A DNA stretch of 64,000 nucleotides from contig MNCI01034202.1 in NCBI GenBank assembly GCA_015680685.1, forward strand, positions 1 through 64,000, read 5' to 3'. This DNA comes from Gnetum montanum. Taxonomy: Eukaryota; Streptophyta; Gnetopsida; Gnetales; Gnetaceae. Numbering within the stretch: the first letter of the stretch is position 1; each line of letters opens with the position of its first letter. Made by a program: the position numbers and the translations under genes. Of this stretch, positions 1 through 11,830 are shown in pieces. The notes below the pieces were generated by a model. That model was not told where the DNA came from. It did no database searches and worked only from the letters and a program-made list of their open reading frames with translations.

Positions 1-159
1 CTAAATACATTGCTGGAATATATCGCATAAGGGATTATCGTCCCAGGAATGCCCAACGTATTCGGGATGAAAGGCAGGAGAGCCAACATTCACTATTGAA
101 GGGCAAGGTTCCNTTGGGACGATAATCCCTTATGCGATATATTCCAGCAATGTATTTAG
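1..159. other. Inverted duplication around a single N (probable scaffold-join artefact)
   Basis: Bases 1-45 are the exact reverse complement of 115-159, with one N at 113 between them. Both arms encode the same stretch of Athila-like gag, so the reading frame folds back on itself. A perfect palindrome beside an N in otherwise heavily mutated DNA suggests two contig ends joined in opposite orientation rather than a biological inverted repeat. Confidence 0.75.
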
Positions 160-430
160 CGAATAAGTCCTGCATGCCAATCTGTGTCAACTCACGGAGA
201 AGCAGGTCCGGAACGGATCGATCAGGTGGTAAAACTATATTACCCAACGAATCTCTCCAGTGCAACTGTTCGTCTTGATGGAGAGTAAAAGTGTAATCAG
301 GGATATACTCATCGGGATGAGTATAAGTTATCGAATACTATTTAGGACTTGGCTGATATGGGTTATGTGTATGATTCTGACTTTCTCCAGTATTGTCCTT
401 AGGTGAGTTTATTGCATGAGAAGAAGCCAT
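160..430 (-). pseudogene. Gag N-terminus, Athila-like element A1 (runs off left edge)
   Basis: The frame starts with an ATG at 430 (MASSHA...) and contains HPDEYIPDYTF, HQDEQLHWRD and LGNIVLPPDRSVPDLLL. These match, with substitutions, the N-terminus of the other Athila-like gag in this window (25059 leftwards). The protein would be the structural capsid/nucleocapsid precursor of an LTR retrotransposon. The start fits its place about 125 bp from the primer-binding site. A stop occurs near 345, and the frame then runs into the inverted duplication at 1-159, so the rest of the element is outside the window or misjoined. Identification rests on the internal match plus the flanking primer site and LTR. 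Confidence 0.7.
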
Positions 431-555
431 TTCTAATGGTGTGCTAACTACCGTTATTTAATGTTCTTGATTAACTGATTAACCCTAAGGTTCGTTTTAA
501 GCTCACAATGATGTGAGTGATATCCCTTATGTTCAATTGACGAAAAAACACTTAG

Positions 556-573
556 TCCCCGGCAACGGCGCCA
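556..573 (-). other. Primer-binding site complementary to tRNA-Asp (element A1)
   Basis: The plus strand reads TCCCCGGCAACGGCGCCA, identical to the 3' end of plant tRNA-Asp, so the minus strand is a perfect 18-base primer site. It sits one base from the LTR end at 575, the normal place for first-strand priming. A tRNA-Asp site is usual in Athila-clade elements. Confidence 0.9.
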
Positions 574-574
574 A

Positions 575-1617
575 TGATGAGTCGCGAGGTACCCCTACAC
601 TCAACCATACGAATACGAGCGTGCACGTGCAAACCGGTCGAACTCCGCAGACTAAATGCCTTAACACCACAAGAAACGCTTGGGGTTAATCGTTCGTTGT
701 CTTCCCAGGCTTGCTTGTAAGTGTCACGGTGTATGGTTAAGCAAGTCTAAGGTATGTGATTTTTTTGATATTTTCAAGTTTATCTTCTAAGCTATGAGAG
801 GAAAGGGTTGAGAAACTAAGCTAACTCTAACATATGTCCTAAGTCTAAATTAACTAGTGTCAACATCTGTTCCCACTTACCGGACACACCCTGAACTATG
901 CAACTGTGGCTTACCAAACGCTAATCATTACTGGGATCACCACACGTAACGCAAGTGCTCGAAGTGGTCGTACTGAGGCACCTATTTAGCTTAAGTGTGA
1001 TAAGCAGCCGATTCCTTAGCTAGCCGTACACACCCGTGGGTGCTCGTAACTAAGTCGTACTTATCACACGTTCTAGCCTAGCGATGAGCAACCGATTCAT
1101 TGACTAGCTGTACACACTGAACTACCACTGGGATTACCAAGCGCAGAATCCTGGAATACGCTACTGGGTTACCAAGAAGTCAATGCTCGTAGTCAAGTCG
1201 TACTCACGCGTTGCAACAAGCAGCCGATTCCTTGATTAGCCATACACGTCCGTAGACGCTCGTAATCAAGTCGTACTTGTGCGCACTAGGAAAGTAGTAA
1301 ATAAACAACAATAAAACCACGTGCTGCAAGGTTTATCCAATCAAGTTCGTCTTTATTGCCGTACAAAACTTGGGTTCAGGTTACAAGCTACTTGAATAAA
1401 GAGCCGTTCACTCTAGGACTCCTACTGCGGGCACATGGGAAAAATTCTAACTCTGGAGTGATCAATCTGCCAGAGCTTCGCTACTTCTAGCCCAGATTTT
1501 GAAATGAGGGGAGTGCCGCCTCTTATTTATAGATATGGTGGCGGACCGCAATATCGCGTACGCGATATTGCAGGGAAAGACGCGATATCGCGGCACAGTG
1601 CATGTCGGGTCTCATCA
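575..1617 (-). repeat. 5' LTR of Athila-like element A1
   Basis: The LTR is bounded by TGATGAG at 575 and CTCATCA at 1611-1617 and is 1043 bp long. On the minus strand the U3 comes first: an array of GCGATATCGC-type palindromes at 1545-1600, a TATA box (TATAAATA, reverse of 1524-1531), then R/U5 with an AATAAAG signal near 1397. Bases about 1000-1290 hold about three copies of a ~60-bp repeat (agcagccgattcctt... to ...aagtcgtact) that the other LTRs of this family here lack, which explains the extra length. The right flank (1618 on) is Tat-like element C1. Confidence 0.88.
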
Positions 1618-2765
1618 GATAGGTTTTATGAGGGGTATAACATTTAATACACTAGAAACACCTGTTGGAGGATGTAACATCATCCATGCCTAGTGTGGGG
1701 GGTATAACCCTTGCCCCCCAATGTTGCTACTTCATCCCCTAGTGCTGCACCTTCCCTCCAGCCTAGCTCTAGCGAGGGTCTAGCATGGCTCAAGTGAGGG
1801 TCCAGCTTGGCTCCGATGAGGATCTAGTGTTACTCTAGTAAGGGTTCAACCTAGTTGCAACGAGGGTCTAGCATTGCTGTAGCATGAATGCCATAACCCT
1901 AGCATGGGTGTTGTACCCCCCAGCATGGGTACCATACCCCCAGCGTGAGTGTTGTACCTTCAATGTGGGTCCTACAGGCCCATTATGGCTATTGGAAAGC
2001 CTAGCATGGATAAAATTCCTATTTACTATTTTTAGTAAATGGAATGGTTTTGGTACCTTGGGGGTATCAAAACTTACCATACATAGACACTTGTACCACC
2101 TACACATGACAACCAATTTGTCAAAAATTAGGTAGAAAATTTGTAGCCAAATTTATGGCCAAAACCCTATAAAAACCAAGCCCCAACACCATGTAAAGGG
2201 TCCAAAAATTTTGCAGTTCCACACTTTTGCATTTTTAGGAAATTTTTTTGCATTTAAGAGCTTTGAGCACACACAGAGCTTCTTGAATCTCTAGCATGGA
2301 ACCCATGGCCATTATTATCCCTGTTATCCCTCTTTGAGATTTGTGAGATTGTGGCATCAATGTTGAGCACCTGGGAATCGAAATGTCTAGCAGTGCTCAC
2401 TTTTTGGTCCAAATTCCTCTTACTTCTAATCCCCCCATACATCAACAACATAGTAGATCTGGGGTAAGAATAGCAAAGGTTTGAAAGCATAGGGAGTGAC
2501 AAAACCTTTGGATCATGGAGCTGATTGTACCAGTTTCAATGGATTCTAAACTCTTGTCCAAATGAATCTCCCTACTCTCTTCTTAGGCACAACTTTGTAC
2601 ACATTTCTAGACTCTACCTTTATTTTTTTAAATAAAGTTTATAGTTCCATTTGTATGCAAATTAGATTTATTTGTTGTATTTTTAGTGCATTTATTGTCA
2701 GATCTACATTTTACATTTTTATTTTTGTTACATTATTTTACCCTTCTTAATCCCTAGGTGATCTG
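1618..2765 (+). repeat. LTR-like region of Tat-like element C1, with minisatellite
   Basis: No protein is encoded here. Bases 1745-1880 hold degenerate ~30-bp repeats of the gagggtctagcatggct type, and 1880-1990 hold repeats of agcatgggtgttgtacccc. A TATA box (TATAAAAA, 2168-2175) and a segment at 2575-2760 (cttaggcacaactttgtaca then an AATAAAG signal) match the U5-like part of the 785-bp array at 7490-7700. I therefore infer a decayed plus-strand LTR truncated by A1. Exact ends are not visible. Confidence 0.4.
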
Positions 2766-3269
2766 TTGGACCATCTAGGGTACCTCAAATCCTATTTTTT
2801 GCAAAGGCCCTTGGGATCCAGGGTTAAGGTTGTGATGCTAGGAATTTCTTGGTTTCTTTGGCAACCAAGATTTTTAGTTGCTACAGATTTCTTATGCTAG
2901 AAGAAGGACGTTCATCCAAGTTCCTTGCTTGATTTAATCTACCTTTTTTTCTATTCTTTTTCTACCACCAAGCCCCCAGCATGGGTGTTTGGCCTTTGAG
3001 AAAATTCATAGCAATTGTTGGATTTTCTAAAGCCAGCATGGGTGTTTGGATTTTGGTAGAAAATTCATAGCAGCTATTGGAAATTTTCTAGTAAGGCCAA
3101 TGTTGACACCCTACCAAAACCAAAATAAAACATTTGGAAAACAAACCAAAATTTCACTTTAATTTTGACTTGAAAGACCTTGTAGTCAAGACATAGTTCA
3201 TGTTTATGACTTGAAAGACCCTACAGTCAAGACATAGTTTGTGTTTATGACTCGAAAGACCCTACAGTC
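2766..3269 (+). repeat. Leader of element C1 with a 41-bp tandem repeat
   Basis: This stretch is noncoding and lies between the LTR-like region and gag. Two related copies of agccagcatgggtgtttgg occur near 2970-3050. A 41-bp unit beginning gacttgaaagacc starts at 3167, 3208 and 3249. The start (ctagggtacctcaaatcc) resembles 32648-32700, which precedes the second Tat-like gag. Confidence 0.5.
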
Positions 3270-5990
3270 ATAGAAAAAAGGTAATTTCTTAGGCAAAGAG
3301 GCAAAAACCTAGATTTTGCAGTAATTATTGAGGAGTTCTACAATTTTCTCTGTGCCAAGATACAAGCTAGTTTCTTAATACCATGTTTTGAATCTAATGC
3401 TAAGTGTCAATTCAAAATCATACATTGGAATGGAAAATAATATATCCCATCCCCTTATGACCAAATCTCCCTCTCATACTTTTATGCACAAATGCTCATA
3501 CAATTCATAGAGGTTGATGAATTTAGTAAGGGAATTAGCTTAAAGGATCGACAAGAGGAGGAAGATGAGTTTGAGGCCAAATAGGAGCCAAACACCTTTA
3601 TTAGAAGTCTTTTTCAATTTTGGTCTTCCCAAACAACTATACCAAACTTCATGTCTCTTACCTCATCGATGGGATAAGTCCCTCACCCCAACTCTCCTCT
3701 TATTCATCCTACCATGTTTGGGTCCACACCCATCATTGCCACACACTAGACACAACTAGTATCCCAATCAACCTTCTTATTCTCATCAATGTTCTTTACC
3801 ACATAGCCTCACTTTTTTTATTCAACCATGATGATGTCTACCTCAACATGTCCCTTTGTCATATCAGTGGGATCCTCATTAGGGCTCTAAGAAACATAGG
3901 CCTCTCAAATGCCCTTTTCTCCCTTCATGCTACAAGTTATAATGCAAACCTCTTTTTTATTATTTAGCCCACCTACAACAATGGTCACCCAACCTCTTCT
4001 GTCAGTATTAACAACCATCCCATAGTCTTAAGTCTTAGAACTTCTTTCTCAACCATCAACAATGGTTGCCTACATGGATGCTTTGAGGCTTGGATCAAGC
4101 TTTTCAAATGATCCAAGACCTTACCAAATAGTTGCAAAAATTTAAGGTCAACACAACTCAGATGGTCAAGATTCTAGATCTCTACCAATATGATCCTATA
4201 AGTCCTATGGTACCTTAAATAACCTTGCCCATAGGATTACATATTCCAAACTTCATCAAATACAATGGTGAAGGGGATCCCAATGCACATCTAGTCACCT
4301 TTTGGTTTGAGTGCCTCTTCTTGCAAGCTTGACCTCATATGATACTAAGGTTTTTTCCCATGTCCCTTAAGGGTAAAGCTCTACATTATTACTGAACCTT
4401 GTTTAGGGGTTCCTTCTCTTCCCTTGAGGACTTGATTAACTAATTCACCAATCACTTTAGATATAACTTGAAGCTGGATGCCACATTGGATCAACTGATG
4501 AAGGTAAAGCATGGGCCACTTGAATCAGTCAAAAGGTTCATCCAAAGGTGGAACTCAACATTTAATGAGATTACAGAGCCTATAACAGAAACTAATCTCT
4601 TGGTCATCTTTAAGGAAGCAATAAAAAACTTTATCAAGTCAAATATTTACTACCTAGAGCCCTAGTCATTAAGCCAAGCTTTCTCATAAATCAAGAACAT
4701 TGAGGAAGCAGCTGAGGTAAGCAATGATTTGGCCTATGTGGCCTATAAAAACCAACATTCAAGGAGGGATAGGGATAAAACCAAGTAAGAACATACAACT
4801 ATGGCTACAGTGACAAAATATTAAAAAAAAGGAGAGAGGTGAGGATCATCATCATGTGAAACATCCTTCAACTCATTCTAACCATTCACTTCCTATGCTC
4901 AAGAAAGACCAAACTTTGAGTAGAAGAATAGGTGTAAGTACACTAGGTTTCCTATGAAGCCCTCTGAGCTTCTAAAATAGTTGCTTAAAAATGATCATAT
5001 ACAACATAAGCAACTATCTAAGGAGGCTTCTAGGAGGTATGATCATCTTTGTGACATAGCCAGAGACCTAATGATAGCTACTAAGGATGAGCTCAAGCTA
5101 CTGAAGTACTTTAGAATGGATAGGCATTGTCATTATCATCAAATGGTTGGTCATGACACTAATTTTTTCCTAGCATTAAAGGATGACCTCCAGAAGATCA
5201 TAAACTATGGAGAGTTGGTGTTGAATGAGCCCAACTCCCCAAGAGGCAATAATAAGTCTTACATTGTAGTCTCATTCATAGAAACCAAATAGTATAACCC
5301 TCCTAGGAAATTGTTTGTTATCAAAGTACCATCGTAGCCCCAAAACATAAAGCCTATAGAGCCATTTGTCATACGGGCATTGCCTCCTCCAATTCCTAAG
5401 AAGCCTTTCATCATACGTGTCCCCCTTTTAGTGGCTTTAACATCACAACATAATCAACGAGTTGCTAATCCTCCAAAGCCTAGGGAACCATTTATTATTT
5501 GGGTTCCTCCACCTTCAACAAGCAAGACTACAAAGACCCATGATCAAAGCCCACATATAGTGATCCAAAACTTAGAGGTTAGCAAGAAACCATCATAACA
5601 ATAGTGACAAAATCAACCTATTGCTAGACCTACAACAAGGTCCACTAAAGGTAACCAATGACAAAAGGCATTGAAAAAAGGTACACTAAGATCAACTACA
5701 CCTATGGATAAGGAGCCTAAGGCATATACATTGCAATCCAAGTGAAAAAATTTTAGGAAGGATGGAAAAGGTTAGGACCACTAAGGTTGAAACTTTACAA
5801 GCCAAGGGAAAGGGTTTCCTTGCAACAATGGAGCAAGCCAAATAGTCCCTTAAGTAAAAGAATACATCATCGAACTTGCTTGACCTAGTCATAACTTCTT
5901 TGGCTCACAGAGATGCACTAGCTCAGGTGTTAACCTCTATCCCTATGAGCAAAGACATGCCCATTAAAAGACCACCAAAATTCATGTTGC
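3270..5990 (+). pseudogene. Gag (and protease start) of Tat-like element C1, decayed
   Basis: The order of segments matches the better preserved gag at 58773-61441. An N-terminal region lies at about 3270-3560 and a proline/serine-rich linker at 3560-4080. The capsid-type Retrotrans_gag domain follows at about 4180-4700 (KYNGEGDPN, then LDATLDQLMKVKHGPLESVK and FKEAIKNFIKSN). A C-terminal motif at 5110-5250 reads HYHQMVGHDTNFFLALKDDL and takes the place of a zinc knuckle. The protease leader follows at 5876-5970 (LLDLVITSLAHRDALAQVLT). After about 5970 the match ends, so protease and pol are missing. Frames shift several times and stops are frequent. Short open frames at 3565-3967 are not the gag frame. 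Confidence 0.7.
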
Positions 5991-6969
5991 AAATTCTACT
6001 TTTTATCTTGAGGCAAAGTTTCATTATAAATGTGAGATATGTGGTACATAAGCTACAATCTTGCATATTTAAACTTCTTGGGGCTGAAAAATGCTTTAAA
6101 ATTTAGTATCGCCTTACTTCCAGAGTAAAAAAAGGTACCTAATGTCTCTACGTAGGCTTGGAAAGGCTGAAAATGCTTTGGAAATGGCTAAAATTGGCCT
6201 TTCCATGGGTTTTTGTATGGGTATAGCCCCAACTACGCTAGAGTCATTTTTAGTAGGTTCAATAGCTTCAGTAGGCTTAGTAGCTATACTAGTTACAGTA
6301 GCTATAGTAGCCATAGTAGCTATAGTAGTCAATGTAGTCACCATTGAGACCTGGCAGAAGTGCATTATTGGAATTGTTGTGATGGCCATTTCTTTAACAA
6401 CAACTAGCATAGTCATCCCAAGGCAATAATGACCAACACAAATAACACTTTTCACAATGAGTTCTACCATTTTTGCAGTTTCCATCCATATTTTCATTTG
6501 CAACCACTTTTTCCATTTCCAAAGCCTTCAACATAGTCACAAAGACCTGTTTACTATTTATAGTAAGCAAATGGGTTTTGTGAGTGTAGTCCATTTCGGC
6601 CTTACCACAAATACCAACTATGCTAGTAGTAGATGACCAACTGCGTTGATAGTAGATAGCAACTACACTGATAGGTGATTATTTACCACTATTAACATAG
6701 CCAAAGCACCACCAACATAGTCAAAAAAGTCTATTTACTATTTATAGTAAATGGATGGGTTTTTTGGGTGTAGTTCATTTTAGAATTTCCAAAAATAGCA
6801 GCTATGCTTACAGTAGTTGACTAACTACACAGGCAGTAGTAACCATTGCAAACCCACAATTAACGTGAATTTGTTAGTAATCAATGGTAGTCCCAAAAAT
6901 GACAATCCTAACCTATAAAGGCCCAACATTGATACTATTTTGAGGTTTTGAATTTTTAGCATTTTGCAT
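5991..6969. repeat. Noncoding region with tagtag minisatellite after C1 gag
   Basis: No gene is supported. Bases 6220-6345 are imperfect repeats of agtagctatagt; open frames on both strands there are products of the repeat. Related motifs (gttgatagtagatagcaactac) recur at 6600-6700. A short palindrome, TTTACTATTTATAGTAAA, is at 6734-6751 with a near copy at 6550-6566; a third lies at 2022-2039 in the C1 LTR-like region. A TATA-like CTATAAAG is at 6923-6930. This may be a 3' LTR of C1, but the borders are not visible. Confidence 0.35.
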
Positions 6970-8071
6970 CCCAGATAGTAGTTCCCAACTCTTAGCATTT
7001 TTTGGCATTCACATGTATTTCAAAGTTTGATACTCTAAGTACTTTGAAACTTTGAAATTTCAAAACCATTTTGTAGAAATACCATTCCTCATTTTCACAA
7101 CCATTTCCATTGTCCATCAAATCCATTTGTAATCCAACTACACTTTAGTAGTAGAAATTGATACTATGATGGGTGTAGACATCCCATGTAATTATCATTT
7201 TTACTAAAAGTGTAAACCCCATCCCATTTCCATATCCATTGGTAGTCATCAAAACCCATTGTAGCCATTACATCCTCACTTGGTAGTGTCTTTTAGTGGT
7301 AGAAACTGGGACTATGCTAGGCACTGAGGCTCCCATGTAGTTTTCATTACTCCAAACATGCAATGCTAATATCATCTCCACATAGCAGATTTGGTGAAAA
7401 TTGATAAAAAGTTGCAATAGGTTGAAACTAACAAGAAATTGGATCATGAAGGTAGCCTTCTCCAATAGATTTCAAGCTTTGACGAGTAACTTCCTATGTC
7501 CTCAGCACAAACCTGTACACCATGAACTCAATCTCTTTTATATTTTTTTATAAATTTAATGATCCATGTTTTGAAAATCTTGGATTTTGTTTCTATCTAT
7601 ACATGTATTTCTATAATTGTAATTTCATTTTTTGTTTATGTTTTCAGTAGGCCATTTTCTATTTATGTTTTCAATAGGCTAGTATTGTTTATGCTACCAT
7701 TTATATTTAGAATTCCAAAACCATTTCCATCTAACATCCCATAAATCCTTGGATGATCAGTGGTTCCCAACTCTTCAATTTTTTAGCATTCACACCTATT
7801 CTAAATTTTGGCTCTCTGAGCACTTTGGCACTTTGGCATTTCAAAATCATTTTGTAGCAATACCATTCCTTATTTTCATGGCCATTTCCATTACCCATCA
7901 AATAGAAACTCACACTACTCTAGACATAGACATCCCCACATAATTGTCATTATTGTTGAACTTGCAAATCCCATCCCATTTCCATCTTCATTGGTAGCCA
8001 TTAAAACCCACTGTAGTCGTTACATCCTCACTTGGTAGTGTCTTTGGTGGTAGAAACTAGGACTACCCTAG
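6970..8071 (+). repeat. ~785-bp tandem repeat array, left part
   Basis: Landmarks (tggttcccaactctt; ttttgtagcaataccattcc; gatttcaagctttgacgag; cacaaacctgtacacc) recur in the same order at about 6970 and 7762, and again at about 31923 once the Athila-like element 8072-31448 is removed. The unit is about 785 bp, with three units in all. The U5-like part also matches 2575-2760, so the array probably derives from a Tat-like LTR or leader. No coding capacity was found; short open frames here are fortuitous. Confidence 0.7.
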
Positions 8072-9008
8072 TGATGAGTTGCATTAAGTTGGCTGTGTTG
8101 ACAAGGCCTTGTCAATGTAGCCTCATCAATTGGGCCTTGTTGACGAGGCCTAGTCGATGCATGTTATCATGCGTTAACAATGCCTCGTCAATGTTGTGTC
8201 ATGTGTCGACTATAAATACGTGCTTGCAGCCACATTTATGACATAAGTAGATTGTAGTTGTAGCAAAGTTCTTGCATTTTTTTCCATTCAAAAGTTATAA
8301 TTTTTCCTTGAGTGCCCATAATAGGAGTCATTGAGTGTACAGATCTTTATTCGAGCATTGTTGTATCTAAGCATGACAGTGTGTGCGACAATAAAGACGA
8401 GCTTTGTGATAAACCTTGCAACACTTTGAATGGATTAGCTATTTTATTTATGCATTTACTATTTCCAATTATTTATTAAATGCTTTCAATTAGTTATTAA
8501 ATATTTTCCAATTATTATGTTAATGAGGTAATTAAGCAAGATAGATTACACACATAAGTATGACTGCTTTGAGTGTAACACATATTTGCTTGGTAATCCT
8601 AGTAGCGTTATCGCTTGGTACGCCCAATAGCGTAGTGCTTGGTTGCCCAGTAGCTGATACATGGGTTTAGGATGTATATAGAAAGTAGGAATGGATGATT
8701 ATGTAAGGATTAGTTAAATGCTAGTTAATTAATTAATATAGATTATTTAATCAAATTCCTTTTATCTACATTTTAAGCACCAAACTATAAAACACAAAAT
8801 GATAAAAATCGGATGCCTCAGTTACACTTAACCATACCAAAAAATGTCAGAAGTATAATTGGGAAGACAAAAATTGACCTTAAGGCTAGATTCACTTCCT
8901 TAAGGAATAGTGCAGTGGAAATGACAAAGTCCATGAAATTCCACCGAATTTTGCATGAAGGCTTTGTGATTTGTATAGTTGGGCATAGGGGTACCTTACT
9001 GCTCATCA
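8072..9008 (+). repeat. 5' LTR of element B
   Basis: It begins TGATGAG and ends CTCATCA, 937 bp. A TATA box (TATAAATA) lies at 8211-8218, followed by a leader, a poly(A) signal AATAAAG near 8389 and a gcttggtaat/gcccagtagc repeat at 8590-8650. It is clearly related to the A-type LTRs (shared ataaagacgagctt and the GGGGTACC segment near the 3' end) but lacks the GCGATATCGC array in U3. Confidence 0.88.
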
Positions 9009-9009
9009 T

Positions 9010-9027
9010 TAGCACTATTGCTAGGGA
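9010..9027 (+). other. Decayed tRNA-Asp primer-binding site of element B
   Basis: The bases tagcactattgctaggga align without gaps to the 18-base tRNA-Asp primer site (perfect copy at 556-573, minus strand). All six differences are C-to-T or G-to-A. The site is one base after the LTR end, so its identity is clear although it is no longer complementary enough to prime. Confidence 0.8.
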
Positions 9028-9163
9028 CTTTGTTTGTGGAATATGCACTATTTAGGTCTAAGTGAATATCATTAATATCATTGTATGAACCTAAAGGTCA
9101 ATATCATTTCCACTATACATAGAGTTATAAAAGCACATTGCTAATTTTGTCTTATTTTGTAGA

Positions 9164-10700
9164 ATGTCTTCTTCTCCTCACAAGTAAGAAGATACCAAAC
9201 CACCAGTCCCCCAAGAATGCAAGGTGGTATACACTCATCTAGATGAGTTTATGCTAAACTTCATCTTCATCCTACATCAGGATGAATAGCTGTGATGGCG
9301 TGATATGGAGGGAAATGTTGTCTTACCCCTTGATCGATCTATGCCTGGGATGCTATTCAAAACCCTTAAGAAGTTAGGCATAGCAGATCTTCATGAAGAA
9401 TATGTTGTGGATGTATACATCACTTGAAACTGCTATCCCACTAAAACACAACATAAACAAGATCAATGTTAGGAGAAACTCCATGAAGCTACAAAGGGAA
9501 AACATTACACTAATCCCTTATTCCTACTAAATCAAGATGACATTGAGGATCCTCCTATTGAAGGTTCTCATCATGAAGATTCTCCACCCCTTGCTACTAA
9601 TGGCAAGGGTGTGAACTTGACCCTGCGATCCACTATTCATAAATTGGATTCAAGAAAAAGTGATAGCCAAGGTAGGGACTTGGGCAAGCATCACAATAGC
9701 AAGGGGTCTAAGGATGGTGATTGTAATAAATGTAAAAGTGGTGGCAGACACTACGGTGGTGATGGTAGTCCATATTCCTCTTCATCTGCTTCATTCAATT
9801 TTGAACATTCCTCTTCATTTGACAGTTCTCATGAAAGCCACCATCAAAACAACTATGATGAAGGTGATTAGTGAGATAATAATGGTCATGAAGGCCACCA
9901 AAATTGAAGGGGTGGCTAAAACCACCATCAGCATCATCGATGCAGTGATGATGATGAACCTCTATTAGTGACTCAAAGTATGCTCAACATTGTAGAGGTA
10001 GTTAAAATCCCAACCGGGCATATGAAGCATAGTTGGATCAAGTGCCTAGACATGAACAATATTTCAAGATTTAAAGGGGGATACAACTTTGATCCAAAAA
10101 TGCATTTACAAGCTTTTCATGATGCTTGTGCCTTACAAAACATAGAGAATGAATGGCAAAAACCAAAGCCTTTCACAAGGACACTCATTAAGGAAGCTGA
10201 AAGTTGGTACCAATTCTTAGAGCTAGAATCCATTTGGTAATGGAGTACCATGTTAGAGCTATTCAATGATAAATACTAGACATACTCCAAAGTGTTTAAT
10301 TTGAGAAGGCAAATTGAAGGTTGGAAACAAGGAGCACATGAACCCTTGGATGCCTATTCAAAAGTCTATTTTTGCTATTTTAGACAAGGTTGACAAGTTA
10401 TGGAACTCTTTGAATGAAAATTTTCAAATGACTTTGAAGATTGCTAAAGAATCCAAGGAGAAAAATAGTGATCTTAATCGTAGGAGATGAAAAGAAGCTA
10501 AATGTGCCTACCAAAGAGGTAGGGAAAAGCTATTGTAGTAGAGGAAGTTGTGAAGTTTGACCCTGACGATGAAACTGAATGTGACATCTATCAATATGAA
10601 CATCCAAATGGATGTTTCCCTATAGTGTCACACTTACAAGAGTCTAGAGTGTATGCATTGAATCCTCACCTAGCATGTAGGCAAGCTCCTAGATGATTGC
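9164..10700 (+). pseudogene. Gag of Athila-like element B, decayed
   Basis: The ATG at 9164 (MSSSPHK) matches the gag start of A3 (25059, minus). An N-terminal domain at 9235-9420 has HQDE, WRDMEGNVVLPLDRSM and LHEEYVV. A low-complexity Ser/His/Gly linker follows at 9600-9960. The capsid region at 10020-10390 has FKGGYNFDP, LIKEAESWYQFL and MLELFNDKY. A nucleocapsid-like segment at 10570-10680 (ECDIYQYEHPNGCFP) corresponds to the CX2CX3HX3C knuckle of A3 with one Cys lost. Stops and frameshifts break it in many places. Its role was the structural precursor that packages element RNA. Confidence 0.75.
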
Positions 10701-11319
10701 CTTGCCCTCAAGGTAGCCCAAGGCAACTCCACCAACAACAACAAGCTTACTACCCAAGTGGAACTCCTCCACAACTTGATGAACAATACCAATAGTGGTA
10801 CCAACACAATTATGGTGAATGGCATCACCAAGGTAGCAGTACCCTTATAGGCAACCAGATCCATACAGGTACTATGTTTAGTAGCCCATCTCTCCTAGAA
10901 GCTCTACAAGTCATGCATCATTACAACATCACTATTACCCTCTATAATACCACCAAACAAATTCATCACCTACTTAAGGGGAAAATCCATATCCATATCC
11001 ATATCATCCTTTGCATCCCTTTGCACATACACTTCCACCTTCAACCCAATTACCTCTTGCTTCATCTATGTAGGGTGAGATTCCTCCACAGCTGCAATAA
11101 TGATATGCTACACAGGTTGTACACTCACAACCAATTGTTCAACCAAGTGGCCCAAATAATTGATCAAGGAAAAGACCTTTCTTTCAAACTAGTAATCCTC
11201 TCTAGCCCTCACAACCTACTCTGACTAATTATCTTACATCTCCATCATCCTCATTCTTTGCATCAAATACCTTCAAGTGCCATTCAAACCAAGTGTCACC
11301 TAGGATCTGCACTGTAATG

Positions 11320-11830
11320 CTAACTCATGCTATTTTTAACTAGATTAAGGTTGGCAATCTTCCTACAAAAAGATCTGACTTAGGAAGTCCACTCATTTAT
11401 CTATAGATTGCTAAACAAGAGCCATGCAAAGCTCTTCTTGACTTTGGTTTCAGAGTTAACCTCATCTCCCATGATATGTACAAGGCCTGGAAGATACCAC
11501 CTCTTAAGAAGAGTAACATCCATCTAGAATTAGTAGATTAGTTGATTATTGTCCCTTTGGAATTAGCAGAGGACATTTTGATCATAGTTTATGGGTGGTC
11601 CTATCTTGCTAATTTTTGGTAATTAAGGGTGACAACTATAAAAGTGACTTCCCCATTATCATGGGAAGAGCCTGGTTAAGCATGGTTGACGCATTACTGG
11701 GTATAAGGGATCTATCTCTCAAAATATCTAAGGAAAATAAGCTCAGAAAGATTAAGAAGAAGCATATTCCATGCATCATGTATAACGATAATGGGTGCAA
11801 TTACATGCAAAGGATTTGATCCATCAAGAG
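11320..11830 (+). pseudogene. Aspartic protease region of element B
   Basis: The frame runs from the active-site segment ALLDFGFRVNLIS, through YKAWKIPPLKKSNIHLELV and YGWSYLANF, to the second motif DFPIIMGRAWLSMVDALLGI (in the open frame 11616-11819). The family active site is D-S/T-G; here it reads DFG, so the loop is mutated. The enzyme would process Gag-Pol. It lies after gag and before RT, the standard order. The intervening 10700-11320 encodes a Gln/Tyr/Pro-rich gag tail with many stops. Confidence 0.75.

Noticed and set aside
3565-3967. Two overlapping plus-strand open frames (64 and 115 codons)
   Set aside because: The gag linker of C1 is read in other frames here, as alignment to C2 and D1 shows; these are shadows.
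6114-6503. Open frames of 95-129 codons on both strands
   Set aside because: They arise from the tagtag/ctatag minisatellite, which lacks stops on both strands; composition is repetitive.
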